Shown here one piece after another: positions 1-10,354 of a DNA stretch of 64,000 bases; the first letter of the stretch is position 1, and each line of letters begins with the position of its first letter. This DNA is from Macrococcoides canis (lineage in GTDB: Bacteria > Bacillota > Bacilli > Staphylococcales > Staphylococcaceae): the NCBI RefSeq assembly GCF_002119805.1, contig NZ_CP021059.1, forward strand, positions 2,170,001 to 2,234,000, written 5' to 3'. Made by a program: the position numbers and the translations under genes. Under the pieces are notes generated by a model. That model saw only the letters and a program-made list of their open reading frames with translations. It searched no databases and was not told the DNA's origin.

Positions 1-971
1 GCCGCCATCAATTCTTCAGATGTAAGATTTGAATAATCAAGTTTTAAACTATTGATTGTCGCTAATGCTGCTTCTTCTGTTACACCTGTATTTTCAACTA
101 CATAATTTGTTAGCTCAGCTTTTTTCTCTGCTTCTGTCGTTAATGTGTTTAACTTTTCAGTTGTCGCAGTTACTGATTCTGTCGTTGGTTCGAATACTGG
201 TACTTCTGTAGTCGGCGCTTCTGTAGTTGCACTTTCAGTTGTTGGCGCTTCTGTTGTTGGTGCTTCTGTAGTCGCACTTTCAGTTGTTGGGGCTTCTGTA
301 GTTGCACCTTCAGTTGTCGGCGCTTCTGTTGTTGGTGCTTCTGTAGTTGGGGCTTCTGTAGTCGCACCTTCAGTTGTCGGCGCTTCTGTTGTTGGGGCTT
401 CTGTAGTCGGTGCTTCTACAACATTTGCAGTTGCTTGAGCTACTTCACTACGTGTGTTATCAGATCCGATAACAGTCACTTCAACTACGTCTCCGCTGTT
501 AACTGTCAAACCAGTGAAAGTGAAAGTTCCTGATTGTACAGTCGCTGTCTTAACTGTGCCATCAGCTAATTTTAATTCAACTGTCTGTCCAGTCGCTTGA
601 CCAGTAAGTTGCGTGTTATCTGCATTGAAATTAAGATTTGTAGCTTTCTCAACTACTACTGGAGCTTCTGTAGTTGCACTTTCTGTCGTTGGGGCTTCTG
701 TTGTTGGCGTTTCTGTAGTAGAAGCTTCAGTTGTTGGTGCCTCTGTAGTCACTGCTTCAGTCGTTGGGGCTTCTGTGGTTGGTGTTTCAGTTGTTGCTGC
801 TTCCGTTGACGCTACTGTTGTTTCTGCTGCTTTAGAATCTGTAGAAGTTCCTAAAAACAATAAAGAACCTATTAAAATCGATGTCGTACCTACAGTAAAC
901 TTACGAATAGAATACTTGTTCAATTTGTTGGGTAAGAAATCCATTCTTTTGTTTGTTGATTTTTTATTCAT
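1..971 (-). CDS. YSIRK-type cell-wall adhesin, N-terminal part (runs off the window)
   Basis: This is the first ~323 codons of a secreted surface protein; the rest lies beyond base 1. The start is the ATG at 971, preceded by a GGAGGAAAA ribosome binding site. Seen: a YSIRK motif near residue 20 followed by a hydrophobic signal peptide, Thr-Glu-rich repeats (PTTEA/ATTE), one compact domain containing QLTGQATGQ and FTFTGLTVN, a second TTE block, then the start of a helical segment. The YSIRK signal directs export at the division septum in staphylococci. The segment is nearly identical to the start of the next gene downstream (6336-7276), differing mainly in TTE repeat number, so the two are tandem paralogues with a recently duplicated or converted 5' end. 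The A region and anchor of this copy are not visible. Confidence 0.9.
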   Translation of the reverse strand, partial: MNKKSTNKRMDFLPNKLNKYSIRKFTVGTTSILIGSLLFLGTSTDSKAAETTVASTEAATTETPTTEAPTTEAVTTEAPTTEASTTETPTTEAPTTESATTEAPVVVEKATNLNFNADNTQLTGQATGQTVELKLADGTVKTATVQSGTFTFTGLTVNSGDVVEVTVIGSDNTRSEVAQATANVVEAPTTEAPTTEAPTTEGATTEAPTTEAPTTEAPTTEGATTEAPTTESATTEAPTTEAPTTESATTEAPTTEVPVFEPTTESVTATTEKLNTLTTEAEKKAELTNYVVENTGVTEEAALATINSLKLDYSNLTSEELMA

Positions 972-1032
972 TTTTTCCTCCGATATTTAACGAATTTGAT
1001 TATCGCTAATATATAATATTGCACTACACTTT

Positions 1033-1062
1033 ATATTATGTACTATTTGCATGTAATTGTAA
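1033..1062 (-). promoter_or_regulatory. possible promoter of the truncated adhesin gene
   Basis: On the minus strand TTACAA (1057-1062) and TAATAT (1033-1038) are separated by 18 bases, ending about 60 bases before the ATG. Downstream of it a block reading TGTAGTGC-A-ATATTATA is also present upstream of the second adhesin gene (about 7325-7345), so the leaders are related too. The assignment is by eye only; the region is very AT-rich. Confidence 0.3.
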
Positions 1063-1305
1063 ATTTATTCTGTTTGTAAATTTTTTGTATACTTTATTAA
1101 TCTTTAAATTTTCTAATAATTTCTCAACCTTTTATTTCATAACGATTGAAGAAACCATTTCTTATAAAAAGTATATATCCTATTGTACCTTATTTATTTT
1201 ATATGAATTTCATGCATATTTAATTATCACTTTAATAAAAAATTATTAATAATTTGACTCTTGGGTAATAACGTAGAAATTATGTTTCGAAAATAACTTA
1301 TATTA
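1063..1305. other. AT-rich spacer without recognised gene
   Basis: About 240 bases between the upstream region of the truncated adhesin and the terminator of the complete one. It is strongly AT-rich. A 76-codon open frame on the plus strand (1019-1249) has no clear ribosome binding site and low-complexity composition, so I do not call it a gene. Confidence 0.5.
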
Positions 1306-1340
1306 AAATGAAGGAACCTCACTACGAGATTCCTTCATTT
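1306..1340 (-). terminator. intrinsic terminator of the complete adhesin gene
   Basis: A perfect 11-bp stem (AAATGAAGGAA with TTCCTTCATTT) with an inner 3-bp extension, followed on the minus strand by TTTTAATAT. It lies 24 bases past the stop codon at 1364 and separates the two tandem adhesin genes, so each is probably its own transcript. Confidence 0.75.
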
Positions 1341-1363
1341 CATTTTATGATATTTTTATCAAA

Positions 1364-4300
1364 TTATTTTTCTTCAGTTTGAACGTCCTCTTGGCGTCTT
1401 CTACGAGCTGCAAGTAAAGCAAATCCACCGATTGCTGCAACAAGACCTGCTGCTGCTCCGTTATTTTCAGCTTCACCTGTATCTGGTAACACGTTTTGAG
1501 AAGGTTTTTCTTGTTTAGAACCAACTACATGATGACCATAAGATGGTTTTTCAGGTTTAGAGTCAACTGTCGATTGAATGTAAGATGGTTTTTCAGGTTT
1601 AGTAGGAACAGATTGCTTATCGTTATCCACGATATCTGCTACTCCGTCTCCATCTTCATCCGTGATTGTTGTTCCGCTGTCTACTGACTCGTCATCGTTG
1701 TTGATACCGTCGCCATCTGTATCTTCAGCGCCGTCTTTGATGCCATCTCCGTCTGTATCCGGATTCTTCGGATCTAAGTCTGCTGCGATCTCGTCTGAAT
1801 CATTCACTCCGTCGTTGTCATCATCTGTACTATCGACTGGTTTCGTCGCTGGGTCTACGATATCAGCGATGCCGTCGCCATCTTCATCTGTGATTGTTGT
1901 TCCGCTGTCTACTGACTCGTCATCGTTGTTGATACCGTCGCCATCTGTATCTTCAGCGCCGTCTTTGATGCCATCTCCGTCTGTATCTGGATTCTTCGGA
2001 TCTAAGCCTGCTGCGATCTCATCTGAATCATTTACACCGTCGTTGTCATCATCTGTATCTACATCATCAGGGATTCCATCGCCGTCTGTATCTACTGGTG
2101 GTGTTGTTGGTTTTTCTACGATATCAGGGATTCCATTTCCATCTTTATCCGTTGGATTTGGTAATGTTTCATCTGATTCGTCACCATTGTTGATGCCATC
2201 TCCATCCGTATCGATCGATCCATCAGGTGTTCCTGGTGTTGTCTCAGGATTTAATGGGTCTGTTCCTACAACAATTTCATCTGTATCTGATACGCCGTCA
2301 TTGTCATCATCTGTATCTGTTGCGTCTGGAGTTCCGTCTCCATCTGTGTCTACTGGTGGTACTGTTGCTGGATCAACGATATCCGGGATTCCGTCGCCGT
2401 CTGTATCTGTTACAGTCGTTCCGCTATCCACTGACTCGTCATCGTTGTTGATGCCGTCGCCGTCTGTATCTTCCTGACCGTCGTTGATGCCATCTCCGTC
2501 TGTATCCGGATTCTTCGGATCTAAGCCCGCTGCGATCTCATCTGAATCATTCACTCCGTCGTTGTCATCATCTGTATCTACATCATCAGGGATTCCATCG
2601 CCGTCTGTATCTACTGGTGGTGTTGTTGGCTTTTCTACGATATCAGGGATTCCGTTTCCATCTTTATCCGTTGGATTTGGTAATGTCTCGTCTGATTCAT
2701 CACCATTGTTGATGCCATCTCCATCCGTATCGATTGATCCATCAGGTGTTCCTGGTGTTGTCTCAGGATTTAATGGGTCTGTTCCTACAACAATCTCATC
2801 TGTATCTGATACACCGTCATTGTCATCATCTGTATCTGTTGCGTCTGGAGTTCCGTCACCATCTGTATCTACCGGTGGTACTGTTGCTGGATCCACGATA
2901 TCTGGGATTCCGTCGCCGTCTGTATCTGTTACAGTCGTTCCGCTATCCACTGACTCGTCATCATTGTTGATGCCGTCGCCATCTGTATCTTCCTGACCAT
3001 CGTTGATGCCATCTCCGTCTGTATCTGGATTCTTCGGATCTAAGCCTGCTGCGATCTCGTCTGAATCGTTTACGCCGTCGTTGTCATCATCTGTATCTAC
3101 ATCATCCGGGATCCCATCGCCATCTGTATCTACTGGTGGAACTACTGCTGGTGTTACCGTAATTACGAATACTTCTTGGGTTGTATTACCTGCATCATCC
3201 GTAACCGTTACAGTTACCGGGAATGTACCTGCTTCAGTTGGCGTTCCTCCAATCACACCTGTATCTGGATTATATGTTACACCTGCTGGTAATCCATCTA
3301 CTGCTACTGTTGGTGCTGTATCTACATTGTCAGTTACTACTACTGGAATATTCACTACTCCTGTATCAACTGGTACTGTTACATCATCAATCTGTGTAAC
3401 TACTGGGTCTTGTGTATCCGCTTCTACTATATCAGGAATACCATTATTATTTGTGTCAGTCGGTGTCGATAAAGTCTCATCTGATTCATCACCATTCGTG
3501 ATACCATCACCATCTGTATCTAATGAGCCATCTGGTACTCCAGGTGTTGTTTCAGGATTTAATGGATCTGTTCCTACAACAATTTCGTCTGTATCCGATA
3601 CACCATCGTTATCGTCATCTGTGTCAGTTGCATCTGGATTTCCATCACCATCTGTATCTACTGGAGGCACTACTGCTGGTGTCACTGTAATTACGAACAC
3701 TTCTTGCGTTGTATTACCTGCGTCATCCGTTACTGTTACAGTTACCGGGAATGTACCTGCTTCAGTTGGTGTTCCTTCAATCACACCTGTATCTGGATTA
3801 TATGTTACACCTGCTGGTAATCCATCTACTGCTACTGTTGGTGCTGTATCTACATTGTCAGTTACTACTACTGGAATATTAACTACTCCTGTATCAACTG
3901 GTACTGTTATATCATCAATCGGAGTTATTACGGGATCAGTTGTATCAGCCGGTGCTGGTGTTACAACAATAACAAAATCTTCAACTGATGTGTTTCCATT
4001 AAAATCAACTGATGTAATTGTAATTGGATATGTCCCCGGTGTTGTTGGTGTTCCAGATATGATTCCAGTCGTTCTGTCGTATGTTAATCCGTCCGGTAAA
4101 TTTGATACTGATAATGTTGGAATCATCCCTGAATCATCAGTTGATTCTAATTGAATCGGTGTAATTGCAATATCCTCAGGCACAGTTATATCTGAAATTG
4201 GCGTAATAATTGGTGGTGTTGCATCTGTAACAGTAATGTCAATGATTTCTGTCGTAGTATTGCCATCATTATCAACTGCAGTTATTGTGACCGGATATAC

Positions 4301-7276
4301 TCCAGGTGTAGTCGGTGTTCCCACAATTTCTCCACCTTGGTAGAACATACCTTCAGGCAGACCTGAAACGTTGATAGTTGCAATAGTACCATCTGTATCT
4401 GTTACTGTTACTGGAATCGGTGTTATTAATGTATCTTCTGGAATTGTAATATCATTAGCATCAATAATAGGTGCATTTGCTTGTATTACAGTTACTATAG
4501 AATCAATTGTTTCAGAAGTACCGTCTGGGTAGTTAACTACTACTGGAATTGTATAATCTCCAGGGATAACACTTGCATCAGGTGATACTGTAATTGATCC
4601 ATCTGCATTAATTGTAGCCCAAGTCGGAACTGAAGGTCCTGGTGCATATTGCGTATCTGCAGGTAAGGCAGTGCCATCAACATTTAATGGTGCTGGTACG
4701 ATAATTGTGCTGTTTTGAGAAACTGATTCATTTTCATAATCTGGATAGTTTGTAGTTGCATCATTAATCTTAACAATAAACGAATCAGCTGCAATTACAT
4801 TTCCGCCTTCGTATAATCTAGCAGTAAATATTTCACCATCAATTGGTGTATAAGGAGTTCCGTCAGCTAACATTAATGTCTCAAGGTTTAACGATGAATT
4901 TACTTCTGTTTCTGGAATTGTAGTCATCGGAATACTTTTAACAACTTGACCACTTCCATTTGTCCATTCCACTTTCATTGGTAATGGAGAAACTGTATTA
5001 CCGATTAAATCAACACTTATAATATCTGAAGGTCCTGCAGGAACATCGGTAGTATTATAATTAACAACGTCTAATGTTAAATCTGTAACAGGAACAACAG
5101 CAAAGTTCACGTTATACCACATTGGATTTTGAACTAAGTTTTGTGCTGGTGCAGTTTGTGGTACCCATGACAAATTATCATTAGGTGCTCTAAATTCAGG
5201 AGTTGTATAGGCAGAATATGTTTGTACTATATTTCCTGATGGATCCATCACATATCCGTAAATGTAATTATCATTTAAAGTGCCTTCAGGAAATCTTACT
5301 GTATAAGCACCATTCGCATCCGTAGTTGTAGTTACAGTTGCCGAAATATATTCAGGATGTGCAGTTAATAAAGTTTTTGCAGCTGCACTACGTTCACTTG
5401 TTGGTAAGCTATTTACCTGTGCTTCGTAAACTGATGCACCTTCAGGTGTAAGTGATGACATCACGACTGTATAACCAACTGCTTGTGGGTCTTCCGTGTT
5501 ATCATTTGGTCCAGTTGCTGAGTTCGCATAATCTCCGGCCCCAGTTTCAATCCAAACTTTACCTGACACTGAATTTTCAGCAGAAAGCGATACAGACGGA
5601 TTAGATATTGGTCCAGCAGTATCCTCAATCCACTCAGTTGCTGGCTTAGTCATATAATCTCCCACTGCTTCTTCATACATAAAAATACCAGTACGTTGCA
5701 TATTAGTTCCAATAAGTGGGAACTGGCCTAAATTTGAGCTTGTAACAGAGTTAACATATGATCCTGGGAAAAATCCTCCTGCCTGACGCATCATAGTTAA
5801 ATTATTACCAAGTTCATTCGTATAATCTTGAACCCACAATTGATAGTACTGGCCATCAGTTGCATTATAAGTATGAGTAACTCCGTTTACATCAACCCAT
5901 CCTTCACGTAAATCAAAAGCATAGAATCCTGGACCAACTTGACTTCCATCAAGAGAAGATAACTGATTTGTTGTAAATGTTTGATAAACAGGCGATACAG
6001 CCCCATCTTTATCAATCCATTGTAAATATACCGCAGTATTTTCAGGTACAGGTGTCAAACCATTACTCATTGTTGCAGGAGTACCACTATTAATCTCCCA
6101 TGCACGACCAGATAAAGTGTTCGCAGCATTAGTCGCATCAGTTGGAGTTGTAATATATCCATTTGCTACTGCATCAGCCACTATAACGTCTGATGTAGAT
6201 GCTACCAATGTATTAACCGTTCCGTTCATCTCTAAAGTAATAGACTCATTATTTGTTAATGAAGTTGAAGCGAAAGCCGCTGCTGTCGCATCTACAGTAT
6301 TCGCATCTTGGTTCGCTGCGATACCTTGTAATAATGCTGCCAACAATTCTTCAGATGTAAGATTTGAGTAATCTAGGTTTAAACCATTGATTGTCGCTAA
6401 TGCTGCTTCTTCTGTTACACCTGTATTTTCAACTACATAATTTGTTAGCTCAGCTTTTTTCTCTGCTTCTGTCGTTAATGTGTTTAACTTTTCAGTCGTC
6501 GCAGTTACTGATTCTGTCGTTGGTTCGAATACTGGTACTTCTGTAGTTGCACTTTCAGTTGTTGGAGTTTCTGTAGTCGGCGCTTCTGTAGTTGGCGTTT
6601 CTGTAGTTGCACCTTCAGTTGTTGGGGCTTCTGTAGTTGGCGTTTCTGTAGTTGCACCTTCAGTTGTTGGGGCTTCTGTAGTTGGCGTTTCTGTAGTTGC
6701 ACCTTCAGTTGTCGGCGCTTCTGTTGTTGGGGCTTCTGTAGTCGGTGCTTCTACAACATTTGCAGTTGCTTGAGCTACTTCACTACGTGTGTTATCAGAT
6801 CCGATAACAGTCACTTCAACTACGTCTCCGCTGTTAACTGTCAAACCAGTGAAAGTGAAAGTTCCTGATTGTACAGTCGCTGTCTTAACTGTGCCATCAG
6901 CTAATTTTAATTCAACTGTCTGTCCAGTCGCTTGACCAGTAAGTTGCGTGTTATCTGCATTGAAATTAAGATTTGTAGCTTTCTCAACTACTACTGGAGC
7001 TTCTGTAGTTGCACTTTCTGTCGTTGGGGCTTCTGTTGTTGGTGCCTCTGTAGTCACTGCTTCAGTCGTTGGGGCTTCTGTGGTTGGTGTTTCAGTTGTT
7101 GCTGCTTCCGTTGACGCTACTGTTGTTTCTGCTGCTTGAGAATCAGACGCGTTTCCTAAGAAGAGTAAAGATCCAATCAAGATTGATGTCGTCCCTACTG
7201 TAAATTTACGAATAGAATACTTGTTCAATTTGTTGGGTAAGAAATCCATTCTTTTGTTTGTGGGTTTTTTCTTCAT
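1364..7276 (-). CDS. LPxTG surface adhesin with TTE repeats, Ig-like modules and a calcium-binding Asp-rich stalk
   Basis: A 1970-aa wall-anchored protein, start ATG at 7276 with GGAGG at 7284-7288. In order: YSIRK signal (residues 20-24, hydrophobic core to about 49); TTE repeats; a small beta domain (about 95-177); a second TTE block to about 245; a large A region of mixed beta type (about 260-925); four putative-Ig (He_PIG-like) modules of the type [13 protein letters not shown], three in tandem from about 925 and one near 1290; and thrombospondin type 3-like repeats ([18 protein letters not shown]) at about 1206-1245 and 1380-1880. The C-terminus has LPDTGE (about 1930), a membrane segment and RRRR, the sortase A signal. 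Known role of such proteins: adhesion to host or other cells; Asp-rich repeats bind calcium and stiffen. The architecture resembles Sdr proteins but with DxDxDG in place of SD repeats. Ligand unknown. Confidence 0.93.
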   Translation of the reverse strand: MKKKPTNKRMDFLPNKLNKYSIRKFTVGTTSILIGSLLFLGNASDSQAAETTVASTEAATTETPTTEAPTTEAVTTEAPTTEAPTTESATTEAPVVVEKATNLNFNADNTQLTGQATGQTVELKLADGTVKTATVQSGTFTFTGLTVNSGDVVEVTVIGSDNTRSEVAQATANVVEAPTTEAPTTEAPTTEGATTETPTTEAPTTEGATTETPTTEAPTTEGATTETPTTEAPTTETPTTESATTEVPVFEPTTESVTATTEKLNTLTTEAEKKAELTNYVVENTGVTEEAALATINGLNLDYSNLTSEELLAALLQGIAANQDANTVDATAAAFASTSLTNNESITLEMNGTVNTLVASTSDVIVADAVANGYITTPTDATNAANTLSGRAWEINSGTPATMSNGLTPVPENTAVYLQWIDKDGAVSPVYQTFTTNQLSSLDGSQVGPGFYAFDLREGWVDVNGVTHTYNATDGQYYQLWVQDYTNELGNNLTMMRQAGGFFPGSYVNSVTSSNLGQFPLIGTNMQRTGIFMYEEAVGDYMTKPATEWIEDTAGPISNPSVSLSAENSVSGKVWIETGAGDYANSATGPNDNTEDPQAVGYTVVMSSLTPEGASVYEAQVNSLPTSERSAAAKTLLTAHPEYISATVTTTTDANGAYTVRFPEGTLNDNYIYGYVMDPSGNIVQTYSAYTTPEFRAPNDNLSWVPQTAPAQNLVQNPMWYNVNFAVVPVTDLTLDVVNYNTTDVPAGPSDIISVDLIGNTVSPLPMKVEWTNGSGQVVKSIPMTTIPETEVNSSLNLETLMLADGTPYTPIDGEIFTARLYEGGNVIAADSFIVKINDATTNYPDYENESVSQNSTIIVPAPLNVDGTALPADTQYAPGPSVPTWATINADGSITVSPDASVIPGDYTIPVVVNYPDGTSETIDSIVTVIQANAPIIDANDITIPEDTLITPIPVTVTDTDGTIATINVSGLPEGMFYQGGEIVGTPTTPGVYPVTITAVDNDGNTTTEIIDITVTDATPPIITPISDITVPEDIAITPIQLESTDDSGMIPTLSVSNLPDGLTYDRTTGIISGTPTTPGTYPITITSVDFNGNTSVEDFVIVVTPAPADTTDPVITPIDDITVPVDTGVVNIPVVVTDNVDTAPTVAVDGLPAGVTYNPDTGVIEGTPTEAGTFPVTVTVTDDAGNTTQEVFVITVTPAVVPPVDTDGDGNPDATDTDDDNDGVSDTDEIVVGTDPLNPETTPGVPDGSLDTDGDGITNGDESDETLSTPTDTNNNGIPDIVEADTQDPVVTQIDDVTVPVDTGVVNIPVVVTDNVDTAPTVAVDGLPAGVTYNPDTGVIGGTPTEAGTFPVTVTVTDDAGNTTQEVFVITVTPAVVPPVDTDGDGIPDDVDTDDDNDGVNDSDEIAAGLDPKNPDTDGDGINDGQEDTDGDGINNDDESVDSGTTVTDTDGDGIPDIVDPATVPPVDTDGDGTPDATDTDDDNDGVSDTDEIVVGTDPLNPETTPGTPDGSIDTDGDGINNGDESDETLPNPTDKDGNGIPDIVEKPTTPPVDTDGDGIPDDVDTDDDNDGVNDSDEIAAGLDPKNPDTDGDGINDGQEDTDGDGINNDDESVDSGTTVTDTDGDGIPDIVDPATVPPVDTDGDGTPDATDTDDDNDGVSDTDEIVVGTDPLNPETTPGTPDGSIDTDGDGINNGDESDETLPNPTDKDGNGIPDIVEKPTTPPVDTDGDGIPDDVDTDDDNDGVNDSDEIAAGLDPKNPDTDGDGIKDGAEDTDGDGINNDDESVDSGTTITDEDGDGIADIVDPATKPVDSTDDDNDGVNDSDEIAADLDPKNPDTDGDGIKDGAEDTDGDGINNDDESVDSGTTITDEDGDGVADIVDNDKQSVPTKPEKPSYIQSTVDSKPEKPSYGHHVVGSKQEKPSQNVLPDTGEAENNGAAAGLVAAIGGFALLAARRRRQEDVQTEEK
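1967..3138 (-). repeat. 519-bp direct repeats coding for the Asp-rich stalk
   Basis: Two near-identical units (1967-2485 and 2486-3004) and a partial third from 3005 to about 3138, all in frame (173 codons each). The offset is exactly 519 bases, measured from the recurring GATGCCATCTCC. Shorter related blocks continue on the low-coordinate side (about 1640-1966). Each unit encodes two types of TSP3-like block, one ending in [12 protein letters not shown] and one in [12 protein letters not shown]. Such arrays change length by slippage or recombination. Confidence 0.9.
6336..7276 (-). repeat. N-terminal coding repeat shared with the neighbouring adhesin gene
   Basis: This 941-bp block aligns with window positions 1-971. 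Long stretches (for example about 6776-7020 against 442-690) are identical base for base, including silent positions. The differences lie in the number and order of TTE codon blocks and a few bases at both ends. This points to recent tandem duplication or gene conversion. Confidence 0.9.
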
Positions 7277-7653
7277 ATACTTTCCTCCAGATATATAGTG
7301 AAAAATATTTAATTCACTAATATTTATAATATGGCACTACATAATGAATTATGGGATATATTGTTTAAAAAGTAAAATCATTTGTTAGCATTTAACATTT
7401 AAAAAAATAAACTCTATGTTAACTTCTTTACTTTTGCCTTAATTAATTAATTTATTAAGTTAAATCTATTATTTTCCAAATATATATTATTATTAATATT
7501 AAAGTTGATTGATATCAATATTTTTATCAATTTAATTTTTTTATTATAGTTTTCTTAATTTTCTTTACATTTCACACATTCTTTCTTTGTTAACTGATTT
7601 TCTTCAATCTTTAAATGTGACAATTTTGTGACATAAATTTGTAGTATTGAAAA
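7277..7653. other. AT-rich intergenic region upstream of the adhesin
   Basis: About 380 bases, almost entirely A and T. It must hold the promoter of the complete adhesin gene. The TGTAGTGCC-ATATTATA block shared with the other adhesin leader is at about 7325-7345. A 12-bp palindrome ATTGATATCAAT is at 7508-7519. I could not assign a convincing -35/-10 pair and see no coding potential. Confidence 0.5.
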
Positions 7654-7694
7654 ACCAGTCAACATATATTCTTAACGAATATACTTTGACTGGT
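7654..7694 (-). terminator. intrinsic terminator of the EVE-domain gene
   Basis: ACCAGTCAA (7654-7662) pairs with TTGACTGGT (7686-7694), with an inner ATATTC/GAATAT stem. On the minus strand it is followed by TTTTCAAT. It directly follows the stop codon at 7700. Confidence 0.6.
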
Positions 7695-7699
7695 ATCAA

Positions 7700-9139
7700 T
7701 CAGTACTTATAAAACTTCATTGTCGCAGTGACATAGTCAGGATATTTTTCTTTTATTGTGTCTACATCATTATCTGTAATTCCAATAATGATAAAATCAT
7801 CTGGAACTTCAAATGTTGCTTCACTACCCTCTGGTCCTATCGTTGCTCGTCTTTGATCTTCCAATATTGGTAAAGCGACAGTTGTACCTTGTGCTGCGTA
7901 TATCAAAGGTTTCAATTGTTCAACTGTAAGATGTTCAAAGTTTTCAATGATAATAGAATCTGGAACTTCACTAGCCAACGCTTCAGTAATTATTCCACGG
8001 TGATATGTATAGTGTTCTTTATCTTTTATATATTCTCCGTATACATTTGCTTGCTTCCATGTACCATCAGCTATATAAATCTTCACCGCTTGTCGATCCA
8101 GCTTCAAAAAGTTTATTGCTGTTGTTGCACCATCGACATATTCAGGCAGACTAAAAATGTGGAATAGTTTACGTTGATGCGTCAAATCATGATGTTTTAC
8201 AGCTATCTCTTTTGTGTCATCATTTTTCTTCTGTTTCGTTTCATTATATTTTTTCTCCATCGCCACTTTACGCGCGCTATATTGTGCCGCTTCAATGACT
8301 TGGTTAATGGATGGTGCTTTTTGTACAGCAGGTGTTTCCGATGGTTCCAGCATCGCTTTGTACTGATTCTTCGTGATTTCAGTAACTGCCTCGTTCCATT
8401 TTTCATCTAAGAAATATTGCGCACGAAGCATAAGTTCGCGGTCTAGTTCATAGATTGTACGCGGTGTGATATCTTCTATATACTTTATTATGACAGCAGT
8501 AGTATCGGTTCTACCTGCCACAGGTTTATTACCGTGTTTACCTTTCACAACTTCTGCGATACCGTAGATGCCACGTTCTGGTTGTGTCTTATAGATAATT
8601 ACCTTATCTTCCGGCTGCATTTCACCATAATGTTTATATCCTAGACGGTTCATTCCATTAACGTTACTTACATAGACTGTATACTCCATTCCCGCCTCAA
8701 ATGGTGTTTCTTCCTTCATTATAAAATAGCGATTAATCTTCTCTTTATATTGGCCCACGTTAATTATTTTGTGATAATCATCTTCAGAGATGGGATTCAG
8801 TAATTGTTCCTTCATACTTTGTATTGTCTCTTTTAATTTCTCATCTCGAATCAAATAATCTTTCGTAAAAGGTGCAAGCTTCGTATCATATTTGAAATGA
8901 ATTTTAATTTGACCACGTCTTGGTTCTTCCACTTTAAGCACTTCACCTGCACCGAGCAGTCCTATTTTATTCTGCACTAAATAAAAGATGACGCGGTCTC
9001 CAGGATTTGCACGTTTAAATGCCTGATATCCTTCATTAGGATTAAAATGAACCGTCGAATCAAAAACTGATACTTGATTCATTAAATCCTCAAAATGATT
9101 AAATCTATTATAACCGCAATTCAACCAGAAATAATTCAC
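7700..9139 (-). CDS. EVE/PUA-like domain protein with degenerate McrB-like C-terminus
   Basis: I place the start at the GTG at 9139 (479 aa) because AGGAGG sits 7 bases before it; the longer frame to 9160 would begin upstream of that site. Residues 1-130 look like an EVE (PUA-fold) domain: NYFWLNCGYNRF at the start, then GDRVIFYLVQNKIGLLGAGEV. A second PUA-like stretch follows (about 140-245, DKVIIYKTQPERGIYGIAEV), then a charged linker rich in K and Q (about 280-325). The last 150 residues resemble the second half of a McrB-type AAA+ GTPase: SIIIENFEHL at the Walker B position and VPDDFIIIGITDND where McrB has VPDNLYIIGTMNTADR. No Walker A loop is visible. EVE domains bind modified cytosines or RNA, and EVE-McrB fusions restrict modified DNA. 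Whether this protein still does so is open. There is no McrC gene nearby. Confidence 0.6.
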   Translation of the reverse strand: MNYFWLNCGYNRFNHFEDLMNQVSVFDSTVHFNPNEGYQAFKRANPGDRVIFYLVQNKIGLLGAGEVLKVEEPRRGQIKIHFKYDTKLAPFTKDYLIRDEKLKETIQSMKEQLLNPISEDDYHKIINVGQYKEKINRYFIMKEETPFEAGMEYTVYVSNVNGMNRLGYKHYGEMQPEDKVIIYKTQPERGIYGIAEVVKGKHGNKPVAGRTDTTAVIIKYIEDITPRTIYELDRELMLRAQYFLDEKWNEAVTEITKNQYKAMLEPSETPAVQKAPSINQVIEAAQYSARKVAMEKKYNETKQKKNDDTKEIAVKHHDLTHQRKLFHIFSLPEYVDGATTAINFLKLDRQAVKIYIADGTWKQANVYGEYIKDKEHYTYHRGIITEALASEVPDSIIIENFEHLTVEQLKPLIYAAQGTTVALPILEDQRRATIGPEGSEATFEVPDDFIIIGITDNDVDTIKEKYPDYVTATMKFYKY

Positions 9140-9172
9140 ACAATTTCCTCCTAAACCCACTTATAAATATTT

Positions 9173-9247
9173 TTATTTTGCTTCATTCTTTTTAAGCAAT
9201 ACTGCCAGTAATGCAAGCAATACTGAAAACGACAATTTCTTTTTCAT
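9173..9247 (-). CDS. putative 24-aa hydrophobic peptide
   Basis: ATG at 9247, stop at 9173. The sequence starts MKKKLSFSVLLALL and ends LLKKNEAK: a positive N-terminus, a hydrophobic core and a charged tail, as in a tiny membrane peptide. An AGGTGA ribosome binding site lies at about 9254-9259, overlapping the end of the yeiH-like gene, so translation could be coupled to it. It could be a real small membrane protein or chance. No homologue is recognised. Confidence 0.35.
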   Translation of the reverse strand: MKKKLSFSVLLALLAVLLKKNEAK

Positions 9248-9256
9248 TATTTTCAC

Positions 9257-10216
9257 CTACCATATGTGTAATAGTTGCTGCATAAACAAGCTCATAACAA
9301 TGACAACCATCCATGTGATTGCTCCTAAACCTAATGGTTTGACACCAATTTCGAAAAATTTACGTATATTTACCGTCATACCTATTCCAGCTAAAGCAGT
9401 ACTCATCAAAAAAGTAGATAATAACTTAATAGATGATGTCACGTATGCTGGTATCGGCATGATACTTGCAATAATACTCGCTAAGAAAAAGTACAATATA
9501 AACCAAGGGAATACTTTTTTTAAATTTACAGAAGAATATCCAGTCTGTAATAGTGCAAATAATATACAGATTGGTACTATCATCAGAGCACGAACGAGTT
9601 TGATGACTGTTGCTGTATCTCCAGCATGTTCACTAAATGCATAACCCGCTGCAACTACACTGCTCGTATCGTTTATCGCCGTTCCTGCAAAATATCCAAA
9701 GCCTGTATCACTCAATTGCAACCAGTGTCCGGCTGTCGGAAAGATAAATACTGCAATAATGTTAAAGAAAAATATCGTAGCAATAGAGAAAGCAATTTCT
9801 TCGTCCTTCGCCTTTATTATCGGACTCATAGCAGCAATCGCTGATCCCCCGCATATTGCCGTCCCTACACCGATTAAAGTGCTTATTCGCTGATTAATAT
9901 TAAATAACCTTCCACCTAATATCCCAACAATTAAAGCTGCAGCGATACTCGTGATGATTAATGGAAACGACGATGCCCCTAGATTTATTGCTGTTTTAAA
10001 GCTAAGCGTAAATCCCATCAAAATAATACCGTATTGCAGCAATTTCTTTCCGCTATATTTAATTCCCTCTTCATAAGGTTCTATATTTATGAAATTCCCA
10101 ATGAGTATACCAATAATAATACTGAATATCATGCTGCCAATCAGCGGAAATATATAACCTAGGCAAGTGGCAATGAGTGCGACTAACAGACACAAAGTTA
10201 TTCCTTTAAGCTTCAT
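9257..10216 (-). CDS. YeiH family putative sulfate exporter (UPF0324)
   Basis: A 319-aa polytopic membrane protein, about 10 hydrophobic segments, of the family Cons_hypoth698/YeiH. Family motifs seen: GIGTAICGGSAIAA in the middle and GTAINDTSSVVAAGYAF, which forms the conserved polar centre. The start is taken as ATG 10216, 7 bases from GGAGG, rather than the GTG directly before it. Family members are described as putative sulfate or anion exporters, often linked to sulfur metabolism or LysR regulators; no such neighbour is present here. It diverges from the nuclease gene. Confidence 0.85.
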   Translation of the reverse strand: MKLKGITLCLLVALIATCLGYIFPLIGSMIFSIIIGILIGNFINIEPYEEGIKYSGKKLLQYGIILMGFTLSFKTAINLGASSFPLIITSIAAALIVGILGGRLFNINQRISTLIGVGTAICGGSAIAAMSPIIKAKDEEIAFSIATIFFFNIIAVFIFPTAGHWLQLSDTGFGYFAGTAINDTSSVVAAGYAFSEHAGDTATVIKLVRALMIVPICILFALLQTGYSSVNLKKVFPWFILYFFLASIIASIMPIPAYVTSSIKLLSTFLMSTALAGIGMTVNIRKFFEIGVKPLGLGAITWMVVIVMSLFMQQLLHIW

Positions 10217-10294
10217 CACATCGCCTCCACATTCTAGTTGAGTCTATTATATCGAACATAAAGTGATATCTAAAGCATGAATTAATTCTATTTA

Positions 10295-10323
10295 TTGCTT
10301 ACGAACATATGTTTGTGTATAAT
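10295..10323 (+). promoter_or_regulatory. promoter of the thermonuclease gene
   Basis: TTGCTT (10295-10300), a 17-base spacer and a consensus TATAAT (10318-10323). Transcription should begin near 10330, which excludes the upstream in-frame start codons and supports the TTG at 10355 as the start of the nuclease. Confidence 0.8.
10302..10315. promoter_or_regulatory. LexA (SOS) operator in the nuclease promoter
   Basis: The 14-mer CGAACATATGTTTG fits the Gram-positive LexA box CGAACRNRYGTTYG at every position. It fills the spacer between the -35 and -10 elements, so bound LexA would block RNA polymerase. This is a consensus match seen in the sequence; SOS control of the gene is inferred. Confidence 0.75.
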
Positions 10324-10354
10324 GGAGAGATATTGTTATAAAAGAGGTTTTAAC

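Noticed and set aside
190-420. Short regular repeats that could suggest a CRISPR array
   Set aside because: They are in-frame codon repeats (TTE), without unique spacers of constant length and without cas genes.
145-438. Plus-strand frames of SVVGASVV repeats opposite the TTE blocks (also 613-990 and 6480-6773)
   Set aside because: Antisense reading of ACT/GAA-rich repeats; the minus strand has the signal peptide and start site.
1662-4154. Long plus-strand open frames opposite the adhesin stalk (SPSVSS-rich)
   Set aside because: They are shadows of the Asp-rich repeats; no ribosome binding sites, and composition mirrors the repeat.
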